Of a stretch of DNA of 64,000 nt, positions 34,448 through 42,878 are shown one piece after another (the first letter of the stretch is position 1; every line of letters starts with the position of its first letter). The DNA comes from Streptomyces gelaticus (GTDB taxonomy: Bacteria > Actinomycetota > Actinomycetes > Streptomycetales > Streptomycetaceae). Under the pieces are notes generated by a model, which saw only the letters and a program-made list of their open reading frames with translations, did no database searches and was not told the origin of the DNA. Made by a program: the position numbers and the translations under genes. Location: assembly GCF_014649535.1 (NCBI RefSeq), contig NZ_BMTF01000016.1, forward strand, positions 62,001-126,000, read 5' to 3'.

Positions 34448-34692
34448 GCGACGCTCCGCCTCTCGGCCTCGTCCTGTGCCAGCCGGTCCAGGATCTGCTC
34501 GGCCTCCGGATCGGGTACGGCCTCCAGCATCCAGTGCCGCATCACCGCCTGGATCTCGTGCACCCCCGCCTCGTTGATGGCGCGGTCGAACTCCTCGCGC
34601 CGCTCCTCGGGCAGGGTGGCCCGGATGGCCGGAATGCTGTTGGGCACGTCGACCTCGGCACCGCCGACAAAGGTTTTCAGGGGCTCGCCCAT
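34444..34692 (-). CDS. antitoxin partner (DUF6247-like)
   Basis: An 82-residue acidic protein (many Glu/Asp) with IPAIRATLPEERREEFDRAI and HEIQAVMRHWMLEAV. It resembles the DUF6247-type proteins encoded before RelE-like toxins in Streptomyces. It would bind and block the toxin encoded 3' of it and probably repress the promoter, although a clear DNA-binding motif is not visible. The four-base overlap couples translation. Confidence 0.72.
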   Translation of the reverse strand: MGEPLKTFVGGAEVDVPNSIPAIRATLPEERREEFDRAINEAGVHEIQAVMRHWMLEAVPDPEAEQILDRLAQDEAERRSVA

Positions 34693-34827
34693 GGTTGCTC
34701 TCCCCGCTCTCCTTGCTCTCTTCGCACGGCCCGTCCGGTCGGCTCCGCCCGTGCGAGGGCCGGTACTCGGGTCACCGTAGCGCCGGCGCCGACGGTGGGC
34801 ACGGAACCCACGCGATACGTTCGCCCC

Positions 34828-35478
34828 GTGACAGTGACATCATGGGACATATTGTTGATCGGTGGCGCCTCGGGCGTCGGGAAGAGCCGGGCGGCGGCCC
34901 AACTGGCCGGTGAATCGGACGAGTCGAAGGGGTTCGTGGTCGAGTTCGACGACGTCGTCAGCGCCGTCGAGGCCATGACGACGGCCGAACACCACCCCGC
35001 ACTCCACCACTTCGACGGCATTCCCGACACGGCGCGGCTCACCGTCGACCAGGTGCTGGACCTTCAGATCGCCACCGCCAGGGCCCTCGAACCCGCGGTG
35101 CTGGGCGTGGTCCGCAACCGGCTGACCGTCGACGTCCCCGCCGTGATCGAGGGCGACTACCTCACCCCGGCCGCCGCGGCGGAAGCCATCCGCGAGGGAC
35201 GGGCGGCCGGCCGCCGGGTGCGGGCGGTGTTCCTCCACGAACAGGACCCGGAACAGATCCTCGCCAACTACGCCGCCCGGGAGCCCGGCAGCGGCGAACA
35301 GCGGCACCGGGCACAGGTCAGCGCCGCGTACTCGCACTGGCTCGCCGACCAGGCGGCCCGGCACGGACTGCCGGTGGTCGAGTGCCGCCCCTGGACCGGC
35401 CTCGCGGGGCGTGTGGAGGGAGCGTTGGGGCAGGACGGGCCGGTGTTGTCACACCCCCGCCCTACGCTCGGGCCATGA
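34828..35478 (+). CDS. P-loop kinase-like protein
   Basis: A 216-residue protein with a Walker A motif GGASGVGKS near the N terminus (about residues 11-19), FVVEFDDVV as the likely Walker B region, and a later IEGDYLTPAAAAE segment. The layout matches small nucleoside- or 2-phosphoglycerate-kinase-like P-loop enzymes. The substrate is unknown. The start is GTG 34828, and its stop overlaps the ATG of the next gene (ATGA), so the two are co-translated. Confidence 0.8.
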   Translation: MTVTSWDILLIGGASGVGKSRAAAQLAGESDESKGFVVEFDDVVSAVEAMTTAEHHPALHHFDGIPDTARLTVDQVLDLQIATARALEPAVLGVVRNRLTVDVPAVIEGDYLTPAAAAEAIREGRAAGRRVRAVFLHEQDPEQILANYAAREPGSGEQRHRAQVSAAYSHWLADQAARHGLPVVECRPWTGLAGRVEGALGQDGPVLSHPRPTLGP

Positions 35479-35888
35479 GCGTTTCCCTCTACTACAGCGC
35501 CCGCCGGGCACAGCCGCTGACCGACACCGAATCGGCCGCCGTCGAGCGCGTGGTCGCCGAGCGCGCGAAGTCGTTCCCGTACGACGACGAGGAGGGCCTG
35601 TTCCTGTACGGCCCGGGTGACGAAGGCGACGAGGACGACGAGATCCTCGCCGGGTCCACCAAACTGCCGGGCGACCCCGGCCGGTGGCTGCCGGTGACAG
35701 CCCATGTGCTCGACTCCGTCACCGAGTTGCGCCGCGCCGTCGGGGGAGCGGACTGGCACGTCCACATGGACGACAGCGACGTCCCCTGGGACGAGAACGA
35801 GGGCTACGCCCTGCCGGGCATGCGGGACGCGGCACTCGCGGACGAGGTCGGCGGCCTGTGCGGCGACCCGGACGAACGGCTCGGGTGA
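35475..35888 (+). CDS. conserved hypothetical protein
   Basis: A 137-residue acidic cytoplasmic protein starting MSVSLYYSARRAQPLTDTE. It has an EDDEILAGSTKLP segment and a C-terminal DWHVHMDDSDVPWDE block. I do not recognise a characterised family; similar short proteins are scattered in Streptomyces. It is translationally coupled (ATGA overlap) to the P-loop kinase-like gene, suggesting a joint function. Confidence 0.7.
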   Translation: MSVSLYYSARRAQPLTDTESAAVERVVAERAKSFPYDDEEGLFLYGPGDEGDEDDEILAGSTKLPGDPGRWLPVTAHVLDSVTELRRAVGGADWHVHMDDSDVPWDENEGYALPGMRDAALADEVGGLCGDPDERLG

Positions 35889-35906
35889 GGGAAGCGAAGA
35901 AACCAG

Positions 35907-35945
35907 GAGCCCCCTGCCCGCGGGACAACCGCGTGCAGGGGGCTC
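35907..35945. terminator. bidirectional terminator hairpin
   Basis: The 11-bp arms GAGCCCCCTGC (35907-35917) and GCAGGGGGCTC (35935-35945) are perfect and lie between the convergent hypothetical gene and gpmA. Confidence 0.82.
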
Positions 35946-35966
35946 GTCCGGAGCATCCGGCGCTGC

Positions 35967-36728
35967 TTACTTCTTCTTGCCCTGGTTCTTCACGGCCTCG
36001 ATGGCGGCCTTCGCCGCTTCCGGGTCGAGGTACGTGCCGCCCGGCTTCACGGGGCGGAAGTCGGCGTCCAGCTCGTAGACGAGCGGGATGCCGGTCGGGA
36101 TGTTCAGGCCCGCGATGTCGGCGTCGGAGATGCCGTCGAGGTGCTTGACCAGGGCCCGGAGGCTGTTGCCGTGGGCGGCGACCAGGACGGTCCGGCCGTC
36201 GAGGAGGTCCGGGACGATGCCGTCGTACCAGTACGGCAGCATGCGGGCGACGACGTCCTTGAGGCACTCGGTGCGCGGGCGCAGCTCCGGCGGGATCGTC
36301 GCGTAGCGCGGGTCGTCGCTCTGCGAGAACTCGGTGCCGTCCTCCAGGGCGGGCGGCGGGGTGTCGTAGGAGCGGCGCCAGAGCATGAACTGCTCCTCGC
36401 CGAACTCGGCGAGCGTCTGCGCCTTGTTCTTGCCCTGGAGGGCGCCGTAGTGGCGCTCGTTCAGCCGCCAGGTGCGGTGGACCGGGATCCAGTGGCGGTC
36501 CGCGGACTCCAGCGCGAGCTGCGCGGTGCGGATGGCGCGCTTCTGGAGGGAGGTGTGCAGGACATCGGGGAGCAGACCGGCGTCCTTGAGCAGCTCACCG
36601 CCGCGGACTGCCTCCTTCTCGCCCTTCTCCGTGAGGTTGACGTCCACCCAGCCGGTGAACAGGTTCTTCGCGTTCCATTCGCTCTCGCCGTGGCGGAGGA
36701 GGATCAGCTTGTACGGTGCGTCGGCCAT
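35967..36728 (-). CDS. gpmA: 2,3-bisphosphoglycerate-dependent phosphoglycerate mutase
   Basis: A 253-residue glycolytic enzyme interconverting 3- and 2-phosphoglycerate. The phospho-His motif LLRHGESEWN is at 10-19 (His13). TGWVDVNLTEKG, LNERHYGALQGKNK and VLVAAHGNSLRALVKHL (second catalytic His) are dPGM signatures. ATG 36728 is set by the family start. The enzyme is cytoplasmic and housekeeping. It is divergent from the MFS transporter. Confidence 0.96.
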   Translation of the reverse strand: MADAPYKLILLRHGESEWNAKNLFTGWVDVNLTEKGEKEAVRGGELLKDAGLLPDVLHTSLQKRAIRTAQLALESADRHWIPVHRTWRLNERHYGALQGKNKAQTLAEFGEEQFMLWRRSYDTPPPALEDGTEFSQSDDPRYATIPPELRPRTECLKDVVARMLPYWYDGIVPDLLDGRTVLVAAHGNSLRALVKHLDGISDADIAGLNIPTGIPLVYELDADFRPVKPGGTYLDPEAAKAAIEAVKNQGKKK

Positions 36729-36934
36729 GCGTCCGAGCGTAATCGAACCCGTCCGGGCGCCGCGCAGCTGGTCACAGGGCGGACGGGACGGCCACGGCGG
36801 GCGGCCGGGAGCGGGACGATTGACGGCAGGCGTCAATTGACTGGCGGACCGGAATCCAGGATTCGTAACGTTCGGACAGCAGCCGGGCCTCTTACCGGCG
36901 CTGCTCGTTCCGTACTTCCCCGGGGGGATTCCGT

Positions 36935-38239
36935 ATGTCTGTCGCAGGTCTCAGACGGGCCGCGCGTGAATCGGTGTCCGGGCTCCCGAGGCAGTTCTGG
37001 TGGCTGTGGACCAGCACGCTGGTCAACCGCCTCGGCGGCTTCGTCGCCACGTTCATGGCGCTCTACCTGACCCTGGACCGGGGCTACTCGGCCTCGTACG
37101 CCGGACTGGTCGCCGCGCTGCACGGCCTCGGCGGGGTCGTCTCCTCGCTCGGGGCGGGCGTGATGACCGACCGGCTCGGCCGTCGGCCCACCATGCTCAT
37201 CGCGCAGACGTCGACGGCCGCGTCCGTGGCGCTGCTCGGGTTCATGGTCCACCCGGTGGCGATCGCGGCGGTCGCCTTCCTCGTCGGCATGGCCAGCAAC
37301 GCGTCGCGGCCCGCCGTGCAGGCGATGATGGCCGACATCGTCCGGCCCGAGGACCGGGTGCGGGCCTTCTCGCTCAACTACTGGGCCATCAACCTCGGCT
37401 TCGCCGTCTCGTCGGCAGGTGCCGGCTTCGTCGCCGAGTACAGCTATCTCGCCGGGTTCCTCGGCGAGGCCGCGATGACGCTGGCCTGCGCCGTCGTCGT
37501 CTTCATGAAGGTGCCCGAGACACGGCCGGAGAAGCCGGTGGTGGCCGGGCGCGCGGTCGACGACGGTGCTCAGGAGGTCCGGCTCTCCACCGTGCTGCGC
37601 GACGGGCGGTTCATGAGCGTCGTCGGGTTGTCCTTCGTCATCGCCCTGATCTTCCAGCAGGGGTACGTGGGGCTGCCGGTGGCGATGGGGGCGGACGGCT
37701 TCTCCAGCTCCGACTTCGGCACGGCGGTCGCCGTCAACGGGGTGCTGATCGTGGCGCTCCAAATCCCCGTCACCCGCTTCATCCAGCACCGCGACCCGCG
37801 TCGGCTGCTCGTCGTGTCGTCGCTGCTGGCGGGGTACGGGTTCGGGCTGACCGCGTTCGCCGGGTCGGTCGCGGTCTACGCGCTGACCATCTGCGTCTGG
37901 ACGGTCGCCGAGATCGTCAACTCGCCGATCCAGAGCAGCCTGGTCGTCCGGCTGTCGCCGGCCCGCGGCCGTGGCCGCTACCAGGGCATGTACACGCTGT
38001 CGTGGTCCGCGGCCGCGCTGGTCGCGCCGCTGATGTCGGGCCAGGTGATCGACCGCTTCGGGGCGCAGTGGCTATGGGGCGCGTGCGCCGTCCTGGGGAC
38101 CGGGGCCGCGCTGGGGTACTGGCTGCTGATGCGGAACCTTCCGGGCCGGGACGGGGCGGCGGAGACCGGCCGGGTCGCGGAGAGCGGCGCGGCGGAGTCT
38201 GTTTCCGCGGCCGAGGCCGCCGCCGAGCGGACGGCCTGA
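36935..38239 (+). CDS. MFS family transporter
   Basis: A 434-residue membrane protein with about twelve transmembrane helices and the MFS loop motif between helices 2 and 3 (GVMTDRLGRRPTML). A second set of helices follows a central cytoplasmic loop (KPVVAGRAVDDGAQEVRL). The tail is Ala/Glu-rich. It resembles DHA1-type drug or metabolite exporters; the substrate is not predictable. It starts at ATG 36935. Confidence 0.9.
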   Translation: MSVAGLRRAARESVSGLPRQFWWLWTSTLVNRLGGFVATFMALYLTLDRGYSASYAGLVAALHGLGGVVSSLGAGVMTDRLGRRPTMLIAQTSTAASVALLGFMVHPVAIAAVAFLVGMASNASRPAVQAMMADIVRPEDRVRAFSLNYWAINLGFAVSSAGAGFVAEYSYLAGFLGEAAMTLACAVVVFMKVPETRPEKPVVAGRAVDDGAQEVRLSTVLRDGRFMSVVGLSFVIALIFQQGYVGLPVAMGADGFSSSDFGTAVAVNGVLIVALQIPVTRFIQHRDPRRLLVVSSLLAGYGFGLTAFAGSVAVYALTICVWTVAEIVNSPIQSSLVVRLSPARGRGRYQGMYTLSWSAAALVAPLMSGQVIDRFGAQWLWGACAVLGTGAALGYWLLMRNLPGRDGAAETGRVAESGAAESVSAAEAAAERTA

Positions 38240-38305
38240 GAGCCGCGGCCCCGCACACGCCGCCCGTACCCGGCGGCGCCCCGCACGCGCCACCCGCACA
38301 CAGTG

Positions 38306-38343
38306 GCGCCCCGCGCGAAGCTTTTCGTCTCCGCGCGGGGCGC
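38306..38343. terminator. bidirectional terminator hairpin
   Basis: The perfect 12-bp arms GCGCCCCGCGCG (38306-38317) and CGCGCGGGGCGC (38332-38343) have a T-containing loop. They lie between the MFS gene and the convergent metallothionein-like gene. Confidence 0.85.
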
Positions 38344-38366
38344 ACCCGGCACTTCGTGGCGGCCGG

Positions 38367-38516
38367 TCAGCCGCAGCAGCCACCGCACTGGCACGGGGCC
38401 CCGGACTGGCAGCCGCAGCCGCAGCCGGAGCCGCAGCCGCAGGCGCCGAGCAGGGTCAGGTGCACCACTTCGGCGGGTGCCTCCTGCTGGGGTTCGGTCG
38501 TGGGGGAATCGGCCAT
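38367..38516 (-). CDS. metallothionein-like Cys-rich small protein
   Basis: A 49-residue protein below usual gene-calling length. The first 25 residues (MADSPTTEPQQEAPAEVV) are acidic and free of Cys. The last 24 contain nine Cys, at 26, 28, 32, 34, 36, 42, 44, 47 and 48, in CxC and CC groups separated by Gly. This composition suggests metal chelation (Zn, Cu or Cd). A clear ribosome site (GAGGAGG) precedes ATG 38516, and a strong terminator follows the stop. It is transcribed on the same strand as phoU, 168 bp downstream of the phoU stop. Confidence 0.75.
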   Translation of the reverse strand: MADSPTTEPQQEAPAEVVHLTLLGACGCGSGCGCGCQSGAPCQCGGCCG

Positions 38517-38684
38517 GGTTCCTCCTCAAGGTGTACGACAGGGCCGTACGTCACAGCGACGCGCGTACGACCGGGGCGTACGGACAAGGCGCGCCGCCCC
38601 ACCCCATTGCATGCCCACCCCGGCGGGCGCATCAACGGCGCATGCGTGCAGAAACACGTGTGCGACCGGTGTGCCCATGTGCGC

Positions 38685-39362
38685 CTACGCGCCCTCCACC
38701 GATGTCTGCTGCTGGATCTCGTCGGCGTACTCGCCCGTCACCAGGTAGACGACCCGCTTGGCCACCGACACCGCGTGGTCCGCGAAGCGCTCGTAGTAGC
38801 GGCCGAGCAGGGTCACGTCGACGGCGGTCTCGATGCCGTGCTTCCAGCGGTCGTCCATCAGGTGCTGGAAGAGCGTGCGGTGCAGCAGGTCCATCTCGTC
38901 GTCGTCCTGCTCCAGCTGGAGCGCCAGATCGACGTCCTTGGTGATGATCACCTCGGCGGCCTTGGCCATCAGGCGCTGCGCCAGCTGCCCCATCTCCAGA
39001 ATGGTGGCGTGCAGGTCGTGCGGCACCGCCGACTGCGGGAACCGGAGCCGGGCCAGCTTGGCGACGTGCTGGGCGAGGTCGCCCGAGCGCTCCAGGTCGG
39101 CGCTCATCCGCAGGGAGGTGACCACGATGCGCAGATCCGTCGCCACGGGCTGCTGACGCGCGAGCAGGGCGATGGCCCGCGCCTCCAGGTCGTGCTGAAG
39201 GTCGTCCACCTTCTGGTCGGCGGCGATCACGCTCTCCGCGAGCTTGAGATCGGCATCGAGCATGGACGTCGTCGCCCGGCCGATCGCCGACCCGACGAGA
39301 CGGGCCATCTCGACCAGCCCTTCGCCGATCGAGTCGAGTTCCTCGTGGTACGCGTCACGCAT
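38685..39362 (-). CDS. phoU: phosphate transport system regulator PhoU
   Basis: A 225-residue all-helical protein made of two PhoU three-helix repeats (about 15-100 and 115-205) with metal-site motifs such as DLERSGDLAQHVAKLA and YERFADHAVSVAKRVVYLVTG. PhoU links the Pst phosphate transporter to the PhoR kinase and lowers Pho activation when phosphate is plentiful. The start ATG 39362 is divergent from phoR across a PHO box, matching S. coelicolor order (SCO4228-SCO4230). Confidence 0.95.
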   Translation of the reverse strand: MRDAYHEELDSIGEGLVEMARLVGSAIGRATTSMLDADLKLAESVIAADQKVDDLQHDLEARAIALLARQQPVATDLRIVVTSLRMSADLERSGDLAQHVAKLARLRFPQSAVPHDLHATILEMGQLAQRLMAKAAEVIITKDVDLALQLEQDDDEMDLLHRTLFQHLMDDRWKHGIETAVDVTLLGRYYERFADHAVSVAKRVVYLVTGEYADEIQQQTSVEGA

Positions 39363-39454
39363 GGAAGTCCCTCTCCAGTCCTCTGTGTAAGGCCGGGGCA
39401 CGGTTCGAACCCCACGCTGCCACCCTGAGCGGCGTACGCGACGGCTTCCGGCCG

Positions 39455-39487
39455 CCCAAGTGAACCAGCTCTTGCCCCTCGGTGAAC
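39455..39487 (-). promoter_or_regulatory. PHO box (PhoP operator) between phoU and phoR
   Basis: Three contiguous 11-bp direct-repeat units read on the minus strand: GTTCACCGAGG (39477-39487), GGCAAGAGCTG (39466-39476) and GTTCACTTGGG (39455-39465). The outer two keep the GTTCA core of Streptomyces PHO boxes and the central one is degenerate. The site lies between divergent phoU and phoR-phoP, so PhoP likely controls both directions. Confidence 0.87.
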
Positions 39488-39561
39488 TCTGGGCGACGAG
39501 TGTTCGGATACGCACTCGGATGGCTGGGAGAGTCCTCTCGCACCCGCATAACCTTGACGTT

Positions 39562-40833
39562 ATGGACGTGAACGCGGCAGTCGCCGCAGCTGCGGCGATC
39601 GGCGGTGCGTGTACCGGCGTGATCGCCATGCTCGCGTTCCGCTGGAGCGAGCGCGACCAGAAGAAGCCGACGCGGACCTCCATGCGGCCCGACAGCAACG
39701 CGCCCCTGCCGCCCGGGGTGGACACGGTCCTGTCCGTGCTCAGCTCCTCGGCGGTCGTGCTCGACGAGAGCGACAGCGTGGTCAAGGCCAGCTCGGCCGC
39801 CTATGCGCTGGGACTGGTCAGGGGTGGACGGCTCGCCGTCGAAGCGATGCTGAACATGGCCAGGGACACCCGGCGCGACGGTGAGATACGGCAGGGGGAG
39901 CTGGACCTCCCCCGGCGCGGTACGGGCCGCGGCGAGGCCCTCGCGGTCTCCGCCCGGGTCGCCCCGCTCGGCTCCCGGCTGGTGCTCCTGCTGGTCGAGG
40001 ACCTCACCGAGGCCCGCAGGATAGAAGCGGTACGGCGCGACTTCGTCGCCAATGTCAGCCATGAGCTCAAGACCCCGGTCGGCGCGCTCTCGCTGCTCTC
40101 CGAGGCCGTGATGGACGCCTCCGACGACCCGGAGGCGGTGGAACGCTTCGCGGGCCGGATGCAGATCGAGGCGACCAGGCTGACCAACCTCGTACAGGAG
40201 ATCATCGACCTCTCGCGGGTGCAGAACGACGACCCGCTGGAGGACTCCGAACCGGTCCGGGTGGACGAGCTGGTGGCCGAGGCCATCGACCGCTGCCGCC
40301 AGCAGGCCGGCTCGAAGCAGATCACCATGGCGGCGGGCGGCACCGCGGAGCTCCGGATCTGGGGCAACCGCGGCCAGCTCGCCGCGGCGCTCGGCAATCT
40401 CGTCGAGAACGCCGTCAACTACAGCCCCGCCCGCACCCGAGTGGGGATCGCCGCCAGGCGGTTGTCCCTGCCGGGCGGGGACCAGATCGAGATTGCCGTG
40501 ACCGACCAGGGCATCGGCATCTCGGAGAAGGACCGCGAGCGGGTCTTCGAACGCTTCTACCGCGTCGACCCGGCCCGCTCACGGGCCACCGGTGGCACCG
40601 GCCTCGGCCTCGCCATCGTGAAACACGTGGCCGCCTCGCACGGCGGGGAGGTCACGGTCTGGAGCTCGGAGGGCCAGGGCTCCACCTTCACCCTGCGGCT
40701 GCCCGAAGCGGGCTCCGTACGGGAACGGGACCGCAGCTCGGGACCGCCCGTCGTCAACGGCGACGAGGGCCCCCATGGACCCGCTCACCCCGACACCCTT
40801 GAACCATTCCCTGCCCCGGAGGTCCTTCCGTGA
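39562..40833 (+). CDS. phoR: phosphate-sensing sensor histidine kinase PhoR
   Basis: A 423-residue kinase. One N-terminal transmembrane helix (about 5-25) is followed by a PAS-like region (55-150). The phospho-His box FVANVSHELKTP has His167, and the ATPase domain carries N (LGNLVENAVNY), G1 (DQGIGIS) and G2 (GGTGLGLAIVKH) boxes. This SenX3/PhoR layout phosphorylates PhoP under phosphate limitation. The start ATG 39562 follows the PHO box. Its stop overlaps the GTG of phoP. Confidence 0.95.
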   Translation: MDVNAAVAAAAAIGGACTGVIAMLAFRWSERDQKKPTRTSMRPDSNAPLPPGVDTVLSVLSSSAVVLDESDSVVKASSAAYALGLVRGGRLAVEAMLNMARDTRRDGEIRQGELDLPRRGTGRGEALAVSARVAPLGSRLVLLLVEDLTEARRIEAVRRDFVANVSHELKTPVGALSLLSEAVMDASDDPEAVERFAGRMQIEATRLTNLVQEIIDLSRVQNDDPLEDSEPVRVDELVAEAIDRCRQQAGSKQITMAAGGTAELRIWGNRGQLAAALGNLVENAVNYSPARTRVGIAARRLSLPGGDQIEIAVTDQGIGISEKDRERVFERFYRVDPARSRATGGTGLGLAIVKHVAASHGGEVTVWSSEGQGSTFTLRLPEAGSVRERDRSSGPPVVNGDEGPHGPAHPDTLEPFPAPEVLP

Positions 40834-41510
40834 CCCGAGTGCTCGTCGTCGAGGATGAGGAATCCTTCAGCGACGCCCTGTCCTACATGCTCCGCAAGGA
40901 GGGCTTCGAGGTCGCCGTCGCGGCCACGGGCCCGGACGGGCTTGACGAGTTCGAGCGCAACGGCGCCGACCTCGTGCTGCTCGACCTGATGCTGCCGGGC
41001 CTGCCCGGCACGGAGGTCTGCCGTCAGCTGCGCAGCAGGTCCAATGTCCCCGTGATCATGGTCACGGCGAAGGACAGCGAGATCGACAAGGTCGTCGGCC
41101 TGGAAATAGGAGCCGACGACTACGTGACCAAGCCGTTCTCCTCGCGGGAGCTGGTCGCCCGTATCCGCGCGGTACTGCGCCGCCGCGGCGAGCCGGAGGA
41201 GGTCACGCCGGCCGCCCTGGAGGCGGGCCCGGTGCGGATGGACGTGGACCGTCACGTCGTCACGGTCGCCGGTGGCAAGGTCGACCTCCCGCTCAAGGAG
41301 TTCGACCTGCTGGAGATGCTGCTGCGCAACGCGGGCCGGGTCCTGACCCGCATGCAGCTGATCGACCGCGTGTGGGGCGCGGACTACGTGGGGGACACCA
41401 AGACCCTCGACGTCCACGTCAAGCGGCTGCGCGCCAAGATCGAGCCCGACCCGGGCGCTCCCCGCTTCCTGGTGACGGTGCGGGGCCTGGGGTACAAGTT
41501 CGAGCCGTAA
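40830..41510 (+). CDS. phoP: response regulator PhoP
   Basis: A 226-residue OmpR-type regulator. The receiver domain has Asp9/Glu10, the phosphoacceptor Asp52 (VLLDLMLP), and Thr and Lys in VTAKDS and YVTKPFS. The C-terminal winged helix (130-226) carries LTRMQLIDRVWGADYVGDTK and VRGLGYKFEP. It activates phosphate-starvation genes by binding PHO boxes and represses several secondary-metabolite pathways. Starts at GTG overlapping phoR. Confidence 0.96.
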   Translation: MTRVLVVEDEESFSDALSYMLRKEGFEVAVAATGPDGLDEFERNGADLVLLDLMLPGLPGTEVCRQLRSRSNVPVIMVTAKDSEIDKVVGLEIGADDYVTKPFSSRELVARIRAVLRRRGEPEEVTPAALEAGPVRMDVDRHVVTVAGGKVDLPLKEFDLLEMLLRNAGRVLTRMQLIDRVWGADYVGDTKTLDVHVKRLRAKIEPDPGAPRFLVTVRGLGYKFEP

Positions 41511-41527
41511 ACCCCCGGTACGCGAAC

Positions 41528-41566
41528 GGCGGAGGGCGCCCCCCGAAACGGGAGGCGCCCTCCGCC
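41528..41566. terminator. bidirectional terminator after phoP
   Basis: The 13-bp arms GGCGGAGGGCGCC (41528-41540) and GGCGCCCTCCGCC (41554-41566) are perfect. The loop sequence can pair further (CCCG/CGGG). It lies between phoP and the convergent lipoprotein gene. Confidence 0.85.
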
Positions 41567-41619
41567 GTGCGTTCGCGCATCAGCGTCTCACGCGCCCGCG
41601 TGTCGCTGTCCGCGTGCGG

Positions 41620-42273
41620 TCAGCGGGACTGCGCCGAGGCGGACGACTCGTCGCCCGGGGTGGCCTCGTTGTTCCCCGGCTCGCCCGCGGCGCCGGCCGG
41701 CTTACCGGAGGCGGAGTTGGTCGGCGTGGCCTCGGACGACTGCTGCGGAGCCACCGGCAGCGTGCTCGGGCCGAAGCCCGTGAAGTAGCTCTTCGCCGGG
41801 ACGACGAACGCGGCGAGCGGGACCTCACCGGTCGAGCTGAACTTGAAGACGACGGACTGCACATTGCCCGCCTTGGCGGCCTCGCGGCTGTTCTCGATCA
41901 CTGCGGCGGCGTTGCCCTTGCCGCCGAGGACCACCGAGCCGCCGGCCGGGACCACGACCGGCCCGGCACCCTTGGCCGCGTGCAGCTGCACCGAGGCGCT
42001 CGAACCCGGCAGCGTGACGGCTTCCAGGGTCTGCGGCTTCGTGCCGCTGTTGAACAGCGTCGCGGAGACGACGGCCGGGCCCTCGGCGGTGAGCTCGGGC
42101 TGGGTGATGACGTTCGCGTTCTGGATGCTGATGTCACCGATGCTGGTGGCAGCAGAGTCCGGCCTGACCTTGAGCGTCGCTGCGTCATTGCCAGCGCCGC
42201 ACGCGGCGAGCGAGGCGATCGAGAACACGATGGCTGTGGCGGCGAGGGCGCCGTGTCGAAGGCTGCGGCTCAC
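41620..42273 (-). CDS. putative lipoprotein (DUF461/copper-chaperone-like fold)
   Basis: A 217-residue exported lipoprotein. The signal (MSRSLRHGALAATAIVFSIA) is followed by a lipobox SLAAC at about 21-25. The mature part is a beta-rich domain (VVSATLFNSGTKPQTLEAVT, VVVPAGGSVVLGG) resembling small secreted proteins distantly related to copper chaperone PCuAC but without the Met/His copper motif. The tail is Ser/Ala/Glu-rich and disordered. It sits after phoP in conserved Streptomyces order (the position of SCO4231). Function unknown. Confidence 0.8.
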   Translation of the reverse strand: MSRSLRHGALAATAIVFSIASLAACGAGNDAATLKVRPDSAATSIGDISIQNANVITQPELTAEGPAVVSATLFNSGTKPQTLEAVTLPGSSASVQLHAAKGAGPVVVPAGGSVVLGGKGNAAAVIENSREAAKAGNVQSVVFKFSSTGEVPLAAFVVPAKSYFTGFGPSTLPVAPQQSSEATPTNSASGKPAGAAGEPGNNEATPGDESSASAQSR

Positions 42274-42878
42274 GGCGGCGGCAACTCCTTGAACGTTCGG
42301 ACTGCGGACGGGAGGCGAGCGACGTAAAGCCGCCCTAAGGGTGTGTCAGCGGCCTTAGGCTACCGAGCCGCCCCGCCCGCCCCGCACCCGACCCGCCTCT
42401 AGGGCATCCCGATTGGATCAGGCCGGGCCCGCGGGCCCGGCAAAGGGCTGCGGGCCGCGCATGCCGAAACGGGTGACACATGCCGTTCACATATCACCGG
42501 TGATCAATTCATGGAGCGTGGCGCATTCCGTGCGCATAACCGATCACGCCGTGCCGTTGATCAATTCCATTGATCAACGGCAGTTACCTCCGTACGGGTG
42601 ATCGATCTCCGAACGGAGCACGGAAAGTTCATCATCTGGAATCCGGCAAAACGGGACGTTCAGCCCCTTCGGGGCGCGGTCCGGATGTGTGGGACGTGTG
42701 TGTTTCGCCCTGCCTGCACAACCGCTCCGACCTGCGAATACCGTCCCCCGTGAGCCTTCCGCAGCACGTGCGTGTTGCTGTTGTCAAGCCCCGAGATATG
42801 CCCTGACCTGCGAAAACGCCATTCAGGAGAAGCAGTTCTCGTGTTACCCTTGATAGCCACGGAAGGGGTACCTGTCAC
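42274..42878. other. intergenic control region upstream of carD
   Basis: About 600 bp without a supported gene, less G+C-rich than the surroundings. It contains a perfect long palindrome (42554-42580) and another TGATCAATTC half-like copy near 42500. The carD promoter is probably at the right edge, where GTGTTACCCTTGATA precedes the ribosome site GGAAGGGG and ATG 42879. The lipoprotein promoter on the minus strand lies at the left edge. Confidence 0.55.
42554..42580. promoter_or_regulatory. palindromic operator-like site upstream of carD
   Basis: The perfect 11-bp arms CCGTTGATCAA (42554-42564) and TTGATCAACGG (42570-42580) are separated by TTCCA. A partial copy, GGTGATCAATTC, occurs about 60 bp upstream. 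The site lies about 300 bp before carD, with no gene between, so it may bind an unknown regulator. Confidence 0.65.
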
